The notes: generated by a model from the letters alone, not told the origin. A stretch of 64,000 bases of DNA from Rhodospirillales bacterium (GCA_009885795.1 VFKA01000072.1:1-64000); one strand, 5' to 3'. Counted from the stretch's first letter, positions 1-12,066 are shown. A program made the numbers and translations.

Positions 1-2433
1 CACGGAACCGCTCTCGGCAATCTGCTGAAGGGCACCAAGAACAACGACAACATCTACGGCCATGAGGGCGCCGACACCATCGACGGCGGCAAGGGCCACG
101 ATCTCATCTTGGGCGGCGATGACAACGACGTGCTGCTCGGCAACGCCGGCAACGACGACATTTATGGCGAGGATGGCGACGACTTCATCGACGGCGGCAA
201 GGGCAATGACAACCTCCACGGTGGCGAGGACGACGACACCATCCTGGGCGGCGACGGCAGCGATTACCTGGAAGGCGACGAGGGCGACGATTTCCTCGAT
301 GGCGGCAAGGGCAATGACGGCCTCTTCGGCGGCAACGGCGACGACACGCTCGACGGCGGCAAGGGCGACGACACCATCGACGGCGGCGACGACGAGCCCG
401 GCGACACCTGGGCCTGGTACAATGGCGGCAATCTCTATGTCAGCCTCTATGGCGGGTTCACGACCGGGGCGGCGGGGAGCGACTACCTCGTGTATGATGG
501 TGAGGATGGGAGCAATAGCATCGAGAACATCCGCGCCGGCGGCGGGCGCGACTCGCTCTATGGCGACGAAGACGACAATTTGATCGCCGGCGGCGGCGGT
601 AACGACGATATCCACGGGTACTATGGCGAAGACACGCTGGTGGGCGACTTCGCGCCCTATCACGGCAACGCGGTGGGCCAGAAGCGCGACTCCATCTCTG
701 GCGGTGGCGATAACGACTTCATCGTCGGCGACGCGCTCGCCCTCGGCTCGTCGGCCACCGGCACCAACAACGACACGCTGCGCGGCAACACTGGCAACGA
801 CGACATCTTCGGCGACGCCTATTCTTACGCCGGGCCGGCCACGGGCAGCGGCAAGGACCACATCTATGGCGGTTACGACGACGACTTCCTGGTCGGCGAC
901 GCCGGGTCGGAGGACGCTCTCGCCATCGGCAAGGGCAACGACATCATGTATGGCGGCTATGACGAATCCGACTACGGCTACGACACCATGGTGGGCGACG
1001 CCTTCAGCGACGACAACGTGGCCAAGGGCTATGGCGACGACCTCATGGACGGCGGCGAGGGCGAAGATTTGATGGTCGGCGACGCCTACGCCGAGGATTA
1101 CGCGTACGGCTCCGGCGACGACACCTTGGACGGCGGCAACGAAGACGACACCGTGGTGGGCGACGCATGGCAGGACGAGGACGCCGAGGGCGGCACGGCG
1201 CGCGGCACCGGCCACGACCTCATGTACGGGAATTTCGGCGAAGACAAGCTGATCGGCGACGCCGCATCGTTCGGCGGCGCGGAAGACATCGAGTCCGGCG
1301 ACACCTTCGGCTTCGGTAACGACACCATGTTCGGCGGCAAGTATTCCTACGAGGACGAGGACTATAGCTTCGATTTCATGGTCGGCGACGCCTATGCCCG
1401 CTACGCCGACGCCCGCGGCTACGGCGACGACGTGATGCACGGCAACGAGGGCTCCGACGACATGGTCGGCGACGCCTGGGTCTACGACCAAGGCGAGTCC
1501 TACGGATTCGGCAACGATTACATGGCCGGAGGCCACGGCGACGACAAGTTGGTCGGCGACACCTACAATTTTGACGAGGACGCCTATGGCTACGGCGACG
1601 ACACCATGTTCGGGGACTACTCGTACTCGTACGACGAAGGCGGTTACGATTTCATGGTCGGCGACGCCGGTTCCAATGGCGAAGACTCCTACGGCTTCGG
1701 CAACGATCTCATGTATGGCGGTGGCGGCAACGACTTCATGGTCGGCGACGCCTACAGCGATGAAGAGGACGCTTACGGCTACGGCCACGACACCATGCAT
1801 GGCGACGGCGGCGCCGACACCATGTTCGGCGACGCCTATGGCGGGGTGAATGTCTACGGCTACGGCAACGACGTGATGTACGGCGGCTCGGGCGACGACC
1901 GCATGTTCGGCGACGACAATACCGAAAATAGCGATGGCGTGGGCGGCGACGATTACATGTACGGCGGGTTCGGCGACGACTTCCTCTACGGCGACGAGGG
2001 TATCGACACGCTGGTCGGCGGCTACGGCCAGGACACGATCGACGCCCATGACGAAACCGACCCCGACGTGATTAAATTCAAGACGGAGTACGATTCCTAT
2101 AGCGAAGACGGGGCGGACGAGACTTACGACATCGTCAATAATTTCGACATCGGATCGCCTACCGAGTATTACGGCGACATCATCGACGTCTCCGACCTCG
2201 ACGCCGACGAAGACGAGAACGGTAACGACGAGTTCACCTTCATCGACGAGGATCTCGGCGGATTCGGAGGGTTGGACCCCGGCGAACTTGGCTTCTTTTA
2301 CGACGTTACCGGTCCGACCGGCGTGGGCACGTGGGTGCTCGGCCAAACCGACGAGGACGCCAACTTCGAGATCGCGATTTGGCTGGAGGGCGTCGGCCCA
2401 GAAGACTTGGTGGCCGAGGACTTCATCTTGTAG
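1..2433 (+). CDS. RTX (calcium-binding repeat) protein, 3' part only
   Basis: The reading frame is open from base 1, so the N-terminus lies outside the window; 810 residues are visible. They are built of glycine-aspartate nonapeptides of the GGxGxDxxx type (e.g. GGKGNDNLHGG, GGNGDDTLDGG), which fold into a calcium-binding parallel beta-roll in secreted RTX proteins. The first 130 visible residues are classical RTX. After that a longer unit dominates: VGDA, 8-15 variable acidic residues, then GYGxDxM, repeated about 15 times. The last 110 residues carry no repeats and end in FIL after an acidic stretch, as in C-terminal type I secretion signals. No secretion genes or enzymatic domain are visible, so its role (adhesin, S-layer-like or exoenzyme) cannot be decided. 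RTX identity is secure; secretion by a type I system is inferred from the family. Confidence 0.93.
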   Translation, partial: HGTALGNLLKGTKNNDNIYGHEGADTIDGGKGHDLILGGDDNDVLLGNAGNDDIYGEDGDDFIDGGKGNDNLHGGEDDDTILGGDGSDYLEGDEGDDFLDGGKGNDGLFGGNGDDTLDGGKGDDTIDGGDDEPGDTWAWYNGGNLYVSLYGGFTTGAAGSDYLVYDGEDGSNSIENIRAGGGRDSLYGDEDDNLIAGGGGNDDIHGYYGEDTLVGDFAPYHGNAVGQKRDSISGGGDNDFIVGDALALGSSATGTNNDTLRGNTGNDDIFGDAYSYAGPATGSGKDHIYGGYDDDFLVGDAGSEDALAIGKGNDIMYGGYDESDYGYDTMVGDAFSDDNVAKGYGDDLMDGGEGEDLMVGDAYAEDYAYGSGDDTLDGGNEDDTVVGDAWQDEDAEGGTARGTGHDLMYGNFGEDKLIGDAASFGGAEDIESGDTFGFGNDTMFGGKYSYEDEDYSFDFMVGDAYARYADARGYGDDVMHGNEGSDDMVGDAWVYDQGESYGFGNDYMAGGHGDDKLVGDTYNFDEDAYGYGDDTMFGDYSYSYDEGGYDFMVGDAGSNGEDSYGFGNDLMYGGGGNDFMVGDAYSDEEDAYGYGHDTMHGDGGADTMFGDAYGGVNVYGYGNDVMYGGSGDDRMFGDDNTENSDGVGGDDYMYGGFGDDFLYGDEGIDTLVGGYGQDTIDAHDETDPDVIKFKTEYDSYSEDGADETYDIVNNFDIGSPTEYYGDIIDVSDLDADEDENGNDEFTFIDEDLGGFGGLDPGELGFFYDVTGPTGVGTWVLGQTDEDANFEIAIWLEGVGPEDLVAEDFIL

Positions 2434-2439
2434 CGCGGC

Positions 2440-2507
2440 CCCTCACCCCGGCCCTCTCCCGCCCCGCGGGAGAGGGTGCCGAGGGCCAGGCCCGAGGCGG
2501 GTGAGGG
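2440..2507. repeat. Palindromic repeat or terminator-like hairpin after the RTX gene
   Basis: CCCTCACCC at 2440-2448 pairs with GGGTGAGGG at 2499-2507, and inside it CCCTCTCCCGC pairs with GCGGGAGAGGG (about 2452-2476). It lies seven bases after the RTX stop and before the convergent yqeY stop. It could end transcription from both sides. The same sequence style is common as a dispersed palindrome in proteobacteria, and a related CCCTCTCCCCC/GGGGGAGAGGG pair occurs near 49807-49852. Confidence 0.6.
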
Positions 2508-2523
2508 TGGTTTCCGGTCGTTC

Positions 2524-2979
2524 TTACCGTAGCTTCTCCTTCACGCGCTCGCCGGCCTTGGCGAAATCCATGCGGCCGGCATGGCGCTCCTTGAGCGCCG
2601 CCATGACGCGGCCCATGTCCTTGAGGCTCTTGGCGTCGAGTTCGGCGAGGACCGCATCGATCGCAGACGCGGCCTCCTCCTCGCCGAGCGGCTTGGGGAG
2701 GAAGCGCTCGATGATGGCGATTTCCTCGGCTTCGGCCCGCGCCAGTTCGGGCCGGTTGCCTTTCTCGTAAAGCTCGATGCTCTCGCGCCGCTGGCGCACC
2801 ATCTTTTGCATCATGTCGACGATCTCGGCTTCCTCGATGCCGTCGGTCACACCCCGCCCGCGCGCCGCGATGTCGCGATCCTTAAGCGCCGCCAGGATGA
2901 GGCGCAGCGTCGAGACCGCGCGCGCGTCCTTGGCTTTCATCGCAAGCTTCAACTCATCGCTGAGACGCGCACGCAACAT
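2524..2979 (-). CDS. yqeY: GatB/YqeY domain protein
   Basis: The 151-residue protein starts MLRARLSDELKLAMKAKD and is helical and charged, like the stand-alone YqeY family, which is related to the tail domain of GatB (tRNA-dependent amidotransferase). Its cellular role is not established. The usual length is about 148-152 residues. I chose the ATG at 2979 because GGAG stands six bases upstream and the protein then aligns with family N-termini; the frame extends to a GTG at 3000 without a good ribosome site. It is divergent from carA with about 195 bases between starts, an arrangement seen in related alphaproteobacteria. Family assignment is firm, function is not. Confidence 0.9.
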   Translation of the reverse strand: MLRARLSDELKLAMKAKDARAVSTLRLILAALKDRDIAARGRGVTDGIEEAEIVDMMQKMVRQRRESIELYEKGNRPELARAEAEEIAIIERFLPKPLGEEEAASAIDAVLAELDAKSLKDMGRVMAALKERHAGRMDFAKAGERVKEKLR

Positions 2980-3173
2980 CGCCGGCTCCATGGAATCCAC
3001 TTGTCGGGAGAGGCAAGCACGTTAGCCCAACAGGCACGCGAAGGCAATCGCCGCCGGCGTCCGTAACGCATTGATTTTCTGGGATAAGAATCGTCAGGCG
3101 GCGCTTGACGTGGGGCGCGTCCGGCGCGTATCAAGCCTCGCCTTCCCTTGTCGCCGATTCGCCAGGAGCCGCC

Positions 3174-4340
3174 ATGCCGGATCAGCGGAGCCCACGCACG
3201 CCCCCGGCTGGAGCGACCGCGGCCATTGTGCTCGCCGATGGCGGCGTCTTCTGGGGGCGCGGCCTCGGCGCCGCGGGGGCTCGCGTGGGCGAGGTGTGCT
3301 TCAACACCTCGATGACCGGGTATCAGGAAATCCTGACCGACCTCTCCTATGCCGGGCAGATCATCGTCTTCACCTTCCCCCATATCGGCAATGTCGGCGC
3401 CAACGAGGAGGATATCGAGGCGGCAACGCCGGCGCTACGCGGCGTCGTCCTCGCCGCCGAGGTGACGGCGCCTTCGAGCTGGCGCGCGCGCCAGCCGCTG
3501 GATTCATGGCTGGCGGAGCGCGGGCTGCCCGGAATTTCGGGCGTCGATACGCGGGCCTTGACGCGCCGCATCCGCGATTCCGGCGCCCCGAACGGCGTCA
3601 TCCATCATGCCCCGGACGGGGTCTTCGATATCGATGCCCTGATCGCCGAGGCCGCGGCCTGGCCGGGCCTTGCCGGCATGGACCTGGCGAAGGACGTGAC
3701 CTGCCGCCAGAGCTATGACTGGGACCAGGCGCCGTGGCGCTTGGGCGAGGGCTACGGCAAAGGCCCTACGCCCAGGTTCAAGGTGGTGGCGGTCGATTAC
3801 GGCGCCAAGCGCAACATCCTGCGCCGGCTGGTTGGCATCGGCGCCGGCGTCACCGTCGTGCCGGCGATCGCAAGCGTCGAGGACATCTTGCGCCACAAAC
3901 CGGACGGCGTGTTCCTATCGAACGGGCCGGGCGACCCGGCGGCAACCGGGGCTTACGCCGTGCCGGTCATCAAGGCGTTGATCGAGACCGGCATCCCGAT
4001 CTTCGGCATCTGCCTCGGGCACCAGATGCTGGCGCTCGCCTTGGGCGGGCGCACCGAGAAGATGCATCACGGGCACCGCGGCGCCAATCACCCGGTGAAG
4101 AACCTCGCCACCGGCAGGGTCGAGATCACCAGCCAGAATCACGGCTTCGTCGTGGTGTCGGACTCGCTGCCGGCCGATGTCGAGGCGACGCACGTCTCGC
4201 TCTTCGACGGTACCAACGAAGGCTTCGCGGTGAAGGACCGGCCGGTGTTCGCGGTCCAGTACCACCCCGAGGCCTCGCCCGGGCCCCATGACAGCCGCTA
4301 CCTCTTCGAACGATTCGCGACGATGATGGAGCGGAAGTGA
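3174..4340 (+). CDS. carA: Carbamoyl-phosphate synthase small (glutaminase) chain
   Basis: This 388-residue subunit hydrolyses glutamine and feeds ammonia to CarB for carbamoyl phosphate, used in arginine and pyrimidine synthesis. The N-terminal CPSase domain has FNTSMTGYQEILTDLSYAGQ. The C-terminal class I glutamine amidotransferase has the oxyanion region LSNGPGDP, the nucleophile elbow GICLGHQ (catalytic Cys) and the QYHPEASPGP His/Glu pair. ATG 3174 is preceded by AGGAG five bases upstream; an upstream in-frame ATG at 3105 would add 23 residues without family support. The stop codon is followed at once by a 35-base repeat, and carB starts 605 bases downstream rather than adjacent, because a repeat-flanked cassette sits between them. 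Confidence 0.97.
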   Translation: MPDQRSPRTPPAGATAAIVLADGGVFWGRGLGAAGARVGEVCFNTSMTGYQEILTDLSYAGQIIVFTFPHIGNVGANEEDIEAATPALRGVVLAAEVTAPSSWRARQPLDSWLAERGLPGISGVDTRALTRRIRDSGAPNGVIHHAPDGVFDIDALIAEAAAWPGLAGMDLAKDVTCRQSYDWDQAPWRLGEGYGKGPTPRFKVVAVDYGAKRNILRRLVGIGAGVTVVPAIASVEDILRHKPDGVFLSNGPGDPAATGAYAVPVIKALIETGIPIFGICLGHQMLALALGGRTEKMHHGHRGANHPVKNLATGRVEITSQNHGFVVVSDSLPADVEATHVSLFDGTNEGFAVKDRPVFAVQYHPEASPGPHDSRYLFERFATMMERK

Positions 4341-4375
4341 ACCACAGAGGCACAGAGGCACAGAGGAGAAGAAAG
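4341..4375. repeat. Repeat copy A (inverted) of the GxxExxY cassette
   Basis: ACCACAGAGGCACAGAGG begins the base after the carA stop and runs on into AGAGGAGAAGAAAG. It is nearly a perfect inverted copy of copies B and C. With copy B (4431-4463) it could form a long stem-loop enclosing about 55 bases at the carA mRNA 3' end. Confidence 0.9.
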
Positions 4376-4430
4376 AGAAAGTGGAATTGAGTCGTGTTCA
4401 GTGGCGGTGTCCATAGAATGACTATAGGTG

Positions 4431-4463
4431 CTTTCTTCTCTGTGCCTCTGTGCCTCTGTGGTT
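4431..4463. repeat. Repeat copy B, upstream flank of the GxxExxY gene
   Basis: This 33-base copy begins CTTTCTTCTCTGTG, contains two CCTCTGTG units and ends GGTT. It is identical to copy C at 4885-4917 and inverted to copy A. The internal octamer CTCTGTGC/CTCTGTGG repeats give it a stuttering structure. Copies B and C frame the GxxExxY gene as direct repeats 454 bases apart. Confidence 0.92.
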
Positions 4464-4503
4464 CAATGGCTAACGAGGCTGCTGGCGAGGGAGGAAAAGG
4501 CAG

Positions 4504-4881
4504 TTGGAGACCGGACGCGATCCGCTGACCGACAAGGCGATTGGCCTCGCCATCGAGGTTCATCGGGCACTGGGGCCAGGGCTGCTGGAATCCGCCTACG
4601 AGGAATGCCTGTGCTTCGAACTCAAGGAGGCCAATATCGCCTATCGGCGGCAGGTGCCGCTTCCGGTGGTTTACAAATCCGTCAAGCTAGATTGCGGCTA
4701 TCGCATGGACATCGTGATCGAGGGACAACTGATCGTCGAACTCAAAACGGTGGAACGGCTGCTACCGATCCATGAGGCGCAATTGCTGACATATCTCAAA
4801 CTGAGCGGAATACGCACCGGTTTGCTGCTGAACTTCAACTGCGACGTGTTGAAAAACGGTATCAAGAGAATGGTCCTATGA
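4504..4881 (+). CDS. GxxExxY family protein
   Basis: The 125-residue protein has the family signature GLLESAY (G-x-x-E-x-x-Y) at about residues 28-34, preceded by the [13 protein letters not shown] stretch. It then has [19 protein letters not shown], where D, E and K match the PD-(D/E)xK nuclease-fold pattern seen in this family. Biological function is unknown. A TTG start is chosen because GAGGAAAAGG lies just upstream and the family begins near this point. It sits alone between carA and carB, with 33-base direct repeats on both sides, so it looks like a transposable or recombined cassette rather than an operon partner. Family call is secure; nuclease activity is only inferred from the fold. 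Confidence 0.9.
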   Translation: METGRDPLTDKAIGLAIEVHRALGPGLLESAYEECLCFELKEANIAYRRQVPLPVVYKSVKLDCGYRMDIVIEGQLIVELKTVERLLPIHEAQLLTYLKLSGIRTGLLLNFNCDVLKNGIKRMVL

Positions 4882-4884
4882 GAG

Positions 4885-4917
4885 CTTTCTTCTCTGTGCC
4901 TCTGTGCCTCTGTGGTT
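4885..4917. repeat. Repeat copy C, downstream flank of the GxxExxY gene
   Basis: All 33 bases match copy B in the same orientation. It begins four bases after the GxxExxY stop and ends 27 bases before the carB ATG, so it occupies the carB leader and could influence its translation. Confidence 0.92.
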
Positions 4918-4944
4918 CGACTAACAATGAATCGGCCACGTGGC

Positions 4945-8199
<3,255 letters not shown>

Positions 8200-8217
8200 C
8201 GAGTGGTAAACGCGATG

Positions 8218-8691
8218 ATGTCGAAGATTCCCATGACCGCGGAAGGATTCGGGCGGCTCGATAGCGAGCTGAGGCACCTGAAATCGACCGAACGCCCGGC
8301 CATCATCCGGGCGATCGCCGAGGCGCGCACCAACGGCGATCTGTCCGAGAACGCGGAGTACCACGCGGCGCGGGAGCGCCAGAGCTTCATCGAGGGCCGG
8401 GTGGCCGAGTTGGAGGACAAGCTGGCGCGCGCCGAGGTCATCGACGTGAGCCGGCTTTCGGGCAAGCAGGTGACGTTCGGCGCCACGGTGACGGTGCTGG
8501 ACGAGGATACCGACGAGAAGATGAAATATCAGATCGTCGGCCAGGACGAATCCGACATCCGCGCCGGGCGCCTGTCGGTGTCCTCGCCGCTTGCCCGCGC
8601 GCTCATCGGCAAGAAGGTGCGCGACGTGGTCGAGGTCGCGACGCCCGGCGGGTCCAAGTCCTACGAGATCGTGAAAGTCGCGTTCCATTAG
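8218..8691 (+). CDS. greA: Transcription elongation factor GreA
   Basis: The 157-residue protein starts [14 protein letters not shown] and has the GreA coiled coil with acidic tip ([16 protein letters not shown] at about residues 42-57), followed by the FKBP-like C-terminal domain ending in SYEIVKV. GreA enters the RNA polymerase secondary channel and stimulates cleavage of backtracked transcripts. The ATG at 8218 gives the conserved N-terminus; ATG 8215 and GTG 8203 are in frame upstream. It lies directly behind carB, so co-transcription is likely. Confidence 0.96.
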   Translation: MSKIPMTAEGFGRLDSELRHLKSTERPAIIRAIAEARTNGDLSENAEYHAARERQSFIEGRVAELEDKLARAEVIDVSRLSGKQVTFGATVTVLDEDTDEKMKYQIVGQDESDIRAGRLSVSSPLARALIGKKVRDVVEVATPGGSKSYEIVKVAFH

Positions 8692-8765
8692 GGCGGAAAT
8701 GCGCCGAACGTCATTGTCGTCGCCGGGCCAAGACCGAAACTCGGGTGCACAAGACTTATGGCCGA

Positions 8766-8870
8766 TCCTTCGAGACGGCCCTACGGGCCTCCTCAGGATG
8801 AGGGTGGCGTTCTATATCGAAATGTTACCTCACCCCGAGGAGGCCGCGCCAGCGGCCGTCTCGAAGGGTC
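8766..8870. repeat. Inverted pair of CTTCGAGACGGCC palindromic repeats
   Basis: Element one (8766-8803) reads TCCTTCGAGACGGCC then GGGCCTCCTCAGGATGAGG. Element two (about 8829-8870) is its inverted relative, ending GGCCGTCTCGAAGG. Together they make a large hairpin in the 263-base greA-trxB gap. No gene is seen in the gap. The same family recurs near 25247-25290. Confidence 0.8.
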
Positions 8871-8954
8871 ATCGCCAGTTGCCGCGCGGCTTGCGAAGCA
8901 GCGGGCGCATCCCTAAGTTCCTTTGCGCCAGGCTCCTACCTCGAAAGGTCGGTC

Positions 8955-9923
8955 ATGCCGTCACGGCAACATAGCAAGGTGGTCATCCTGGGCGCGGGCG
9001 CCGCGGGCTACACGGCGGCGATCTATGCGGCGCGCGCCAGTCTCGCCCCGATCGTCATTCAGGGACTTCAGCCCGGCGGGCAAATGACCGTCACCACCGA
9101 CGTGGAGAACTATCCCGGCTTCGCCGACGTCATCCAGGGGCCATGGCTGATGGAGCAGATGCAAAAGCAGGCCGAGCACGTCGGCGCGCGCATGGTGTTC
9201 GATACCGTGGTCGAGGTGGATTTGACCCGCCGTCCGTTCCGTTGCGTCGGCGACAGCGGCGATGTCTATACCGGCGACGCGCTCATCGTCGCCACCGGGG
9301 CGCAGGCCCGCTGGCTCAACCTGCCGGGCGAATCGAAGTATCGCGGATTTGGGGTGTCGGCTTGCGCAACCTGCGACGGATTCTTTTTCCGCGGCAAGCG
9401 GGTATGCGTGGTGGGTGGCGGCAACACCGCCGTCGAGGAGACGCTCTACCTCACCAACCACGTGACCGAGGTGACCTTGATTCACCGGCGCGACAAGTTG
9501 AGGGCGGAGAAGATCTTGCAGGAACGGCTGTTCCGCCATCCCAAGGTCAAGGTCGTCTGGGACACCGTCGTCGAGGACGTTCTGGGAGTCGAGACGCCGC
9601 CGGGCGTCACTGGCCTTTCGTTGCGCAACCTGAAGACGGGTGCGAAAAGCCGGATCGCGACCGATGGCCTCTTCGTCGCGATCGGACACGATCCGGCGAC
9701 GGAGATATTCCGCGGCAAGCTGCCGCTCGATTCCGACGGCTACCTGAAGTCGGCGCCCGACAGCACGGCAACGGTCATCCCGGGCGTCTTTGCCGCCGGC
9801 GACGTCAAGGACAAGGTCTTTCGCCAGGCCGTGACCGCCGCCGGCATGGGCTGCATGGCGGCGCTGGAAGCCGAAAAATTCCTCGCCGCCGAAGAGGCCG
9901 GGCGGGCCGAGGCGGCCGAGTAG
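8955..9923 (+). CDS. trxB: Thioredoxin-disulfide reductase
   Basis: The 322-residue flavoenzyme reduces thioredoxin with NADPH. The FAD-binding GAGAAGYTAAIYAARA is at residues 12-27, the redox-active CATC at about 136-139, the NADPH-binding GGGNTAVEE just after, and the second FAD motif GVFAAGDV near residue 277. Length and domain order match low-molecular-weight bacterial TrxB. It stands between two repeat-filled gaps. Confidence 0.97.
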   Translation: MPSRQHSKVVILGAGAAGYTAAIYAARASLAPIVIQGLQPGGQMTVTTDVENYPGFADVIQGPWLMEQMQKQAEHVGARMVFDTVVEVDLTRRPFRCVGDSGDVYTGDALIVATGAQARWLNLPGESKYRGFGVSACATCDGFFFRGKRVCVVGGGNTAVEETLYLTNHVTEVTLIHRRDKLRAEKILQERLFRHPKVKVVWDTVVEDVLGVETPPGVTGLSLRNLKTGAKSRIATDGLFVAIGHDPATEIFRGKLPLDSDGYLKSAPDSTATVIPGVFAAGDVKDKVFRQAVTAAGMGCMAALEAEKFLAAEEAGRAEAAE

Positions 9924-9968
9924 GGGGTCGGCAAGCCAGGCTCGTGATAATGGCTCGAAACGCGTCGC

Positions 9969-10056
9969 GCCTCGTCCTTCGACAGGCTCGGGACGAGGCT
10001 GAACCAGTGCCAACGCTCATCCTCACACTGAGCTTGTCGAAGTGGGAGGATGAGCG
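9969..10056. repeat. Two CTTCGACAGGCTC-type palindromic repeats
   Basis: CTCGTCCTTCGACAGGCTC with its mirror GGGACGAGG is followed by CTCATCCTCACACTGAGC and CTTGTCGAAGTGGGAGGATG. These are dispersed palindromes of the same family as those at 22341, 39136 and 49804. Confidence 0.75.
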
Positions 10057-10100
10057 GACCGGTTTATCAACAGCCTGCTAGGGCCCCCGCGAATTCGACC

Positions 10101-10991
10101 ATGGACTGGGACAAGCTCAGGATCTTCCATGCGGTGGCCGAGGCCGGCAGCTTTACGCATGCGGGCCAGGTTCTTGGCCTCAGTCAATCGGCGGTCAGCC
10201 GGCAGGTCGGCGCTCTCGAAAACAGCCTCAACGTCACTTTGTTTCACCGCCACGCACGCGGGCTCATCCTGACCGAGCAGGGCGAGCTTCTGTTCCGCGC
10301 CGCGCGCGAGGTGTTTAGCAAACTGGCCATGACCGAGGCCCAGCTGACCGAGAGCAAGGAGAAGCCCGAGGGTTCGCTGCGCGTCACCGCCAACGTGGCG
10401 CTCGGTACCGCGTGGCTGGCGCCGCGCATGCGGGAATTTCTCGATATCTATCCCGACGTGTCGGTCGAACTCCTCTTGGACGACCGCGAGCTCGATCTCG
10501 GCATGCGCGAGGCCGACGTCGCCATCCGCATGACGCCGCCGCGCCAGCCGGAATTGGTGCAGCGCCATCTGATGACCGTCCGCGTCTTCATCTATGGCGC
10601 CACGTCCTATCTCGAGCGTCACGGCCGGCCGCAAGGCATCGGCGATCTCGACAATCATCGGCTGATCACGGTGAGCGAGGATCCGCGCGTGCTCGAGCCG
10701 ACCAGCCTATGGCTCCTGAAGGTCGGCGCGAGACGCGAACGGCCGCGCCGGGCCGTGCTCTCGGTCAACAACCTGTTCGCGGTGATGCGCGCGGCCCAGG
10801 CCGGCGTTGGCTTGGCGGCGCTGCCCGGTTACATGGTTCAGGGCGTGGGCGAACTCGTTCAAGTCCTGCCGGACGTCGAAGGCCCGCGTGTCGACGCCTA
10901 TTATGTCTATTCGGAGGAACTTCGCGATTCGAAACGCATCCAGGTGTTCCGCGAATTCCTGCTGCGAAAGGTCGCGGAATCGGGTTTCTGA
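10101..10991 (+). CDS. LysR-family transcriptional regulator
   Basis: The 296-residue protein starts MDWDKLRIFHAVAEAGSFTHAG, the LysR winged helix-turn-helix, with the recognition helix LSQSAVSRQVGALE at about residues 31-44. An effector-binding substrate fold follows (LRVTANVALGTAWLAPRMREF onward). ATG 10101 gives the family N-terminus; an upstream in-frame ATG lies in the repeat-derived leader. LysR genes behind trxB are common in this lineage. The regulated gene cannot be named; nothing is divergent from it. Confidence 0.92.
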   Translation: MDWDKLRIFHAVAEAGSFTHAGQVLGLSQSAVSRQVGALENSLNVTLFHRHARGLILTEQGELLFRAAREVFSKLAMTEAQLTESKEKPEGSLRVTANVALGTAWLAPRMREFLDIYPDVSVELLLDDRELDLGMREADVAIRMTPPRQPELVQRHLMTVRVFIYGATSYLERHGRPQGIGDLDNHRLITVSEDPRVLEPTSLWLLKVGARRERPRRAVLSVNNLFAVMRAAQAGVGLAALPGYMVQGVGELVQVLPDVEGPRVDAYYVYSEELRDSKRIQVFREFLLRKVAESGF

Positions 10992-11008
10992 CGACGTGGG
11001 CGGTCTGT

Positions 11009-11968
11009 TCAGCGGTACAGAATTTCGGATTCGAGACCTTTGTAGAGATCGGCGACGAACTCGGCGTAGCCGTTGAAAAGCTGGGTCGGGACCCGCTCGT
11101 CGGAGCCGAGCAGGCGCTCGCTCGCCTGGCTCCAGCGCGGATGGGAGACCTCCGGATTGACGTTCGCCCAGAAGCCGTACTCCTCGGCCTGCAACTCCTG
11201 CCAGAAGCTCACCGGGCGTTCGTCGGTGAAGGTGAACCGAACGATCGACTTGATGGATTTGAAACCGTACTTCCACGGCAGGGCGAGGCGCAGCGGCGCG
11301 CCATTTTGCGCCGGCGCCGGCTTGCCATAGAGGCCGGTGACGAGGAAGGCGAGTTCGTTGGTGGCCTCGGCCATGGTCAGCCCTTCGATATAGGGCCACG
11401 GGTACCAGCTGGCGTTCTGGCCGTCGGCGACGTCCGGGTTGTTGAACGTCTCCATGCGGACATACTTGGCGCTGTCCAACGGCCGGGCGTAATCGACGAA
11501 GGCCTTCATCGGAAAGCCGGACCAGGGAACCGCCATCGCCCAGGCCTCGACGCAGCGATGCCGATAGAGCCGCTCCTCGAGCGGCATCTTGGCGAGCAGA
11601 TCGTCGATGGCGACGGTCATGGGCTGTTCCACCATGCCGTCGATGGCGATGGTCCAGGGACGAACCGGCAGCGCCTGGGCGGCCTCGGCGACGTCCTTGC
11701 TCGATCCGAATTCGTAGTAATTGTTGTAGGTCGTCGCATATTCCTCGGGCGTCAGATCGCGGTCGAGCACGAAGCGCTCGTTGCGCGAGGCGGGGTAGAG
11801 ACCCGCCGAGGGGTCGGTGGCGGCCTCCGCCCGGCGCGGCGCGGACAGGCCCGCGAGGAGGATCGACCCCGCCGCGCCAACCATGAATTGGCGCCGCCCA
11901 TGATAGACCGCCTCGGGCGTCGCCAGGCGTTCCGGCAGCTCCCAACCGCGCTTGCGCTTGATCCGCAT
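11009..11968 (-). CDS. msrP: Protein-methionine-sulfoxide reductase catalytic subunit MsrP
   Basis: This 319-residue molybdoenzyme repairs oxidised methionines in periplasmic proteins. The N-terminus carries a twin-arginine signal (HGRRQFMVGAAGSILLAGLS). The sulfite-oxidase fold follows, with NNYYEF, RHRCVEAWAMAVPW (the Cys ligand to molybdenum) and PWKYGFKSIKSI. ATG 11968 has GGAGGAGCG five bases upstream. Its usual membrane partner, the heme protein MsrQ, is not adjacent: the downstream neighbour is the convergent LysR gene. It follows dps and the TauE-like gene on the same strand, giving an oxidative-stress grouping. Confidence 0.95.
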   Translation of the reverse strand: MRIKRKRGWELPERLATPEAVYHGRRQFMVGAAGSILLAGLSAPRRAEAATDPSAGLYPASRNERFVLDRDLTPEEYATTYNNYYEFGSSKDVAEAAQALPVRPWTIAIDGMVEQPMTVAIDDLLAKMPLEERLYRHRCVEAWAMAVPWSGFPMKAFVDYARPLDSAKYVRMETFNNPDVADGQNASWYPWPYIEGLTMAEATNELAFLVTGLYGKPAPAQNGAPLRLALPWKYGFKSIKSIVRFTFTDERPVSFWQELQAEEYGFWANVNPEVSHPRWSQASERLLGSDERVPTQLFNGYAEFVADLYKGLESEILYR

Positions 11969-12066
11969 CGTTCGCTCCTCCATCCGTTGCGTATCCCAAT
12001 AGGCGAGCGCCGGCCTCGCGCGCAAGTCAACAAAGAGTGAGCGCGGCCCGCGAGTGGGAGAAGCCG

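Noticed and set aside
1098-1340. Short open frames inside the RTX repeats on both strands
   Set aside because: Products of repetitive GC-rich codons; translations are shuffled versions of the repeats.
4341-4917. CRISPR-like array from the three CTCTGTG repeats
   Set aside because: Only three copies, one inverted, unequal spacing and a gene between; no cas genes.
10412-12040. A 542-residue plus-strand frame spanning LysR and msrP
   Set aside because: Starts inside LysR in another frame and reads antisense through msrP; no domain.
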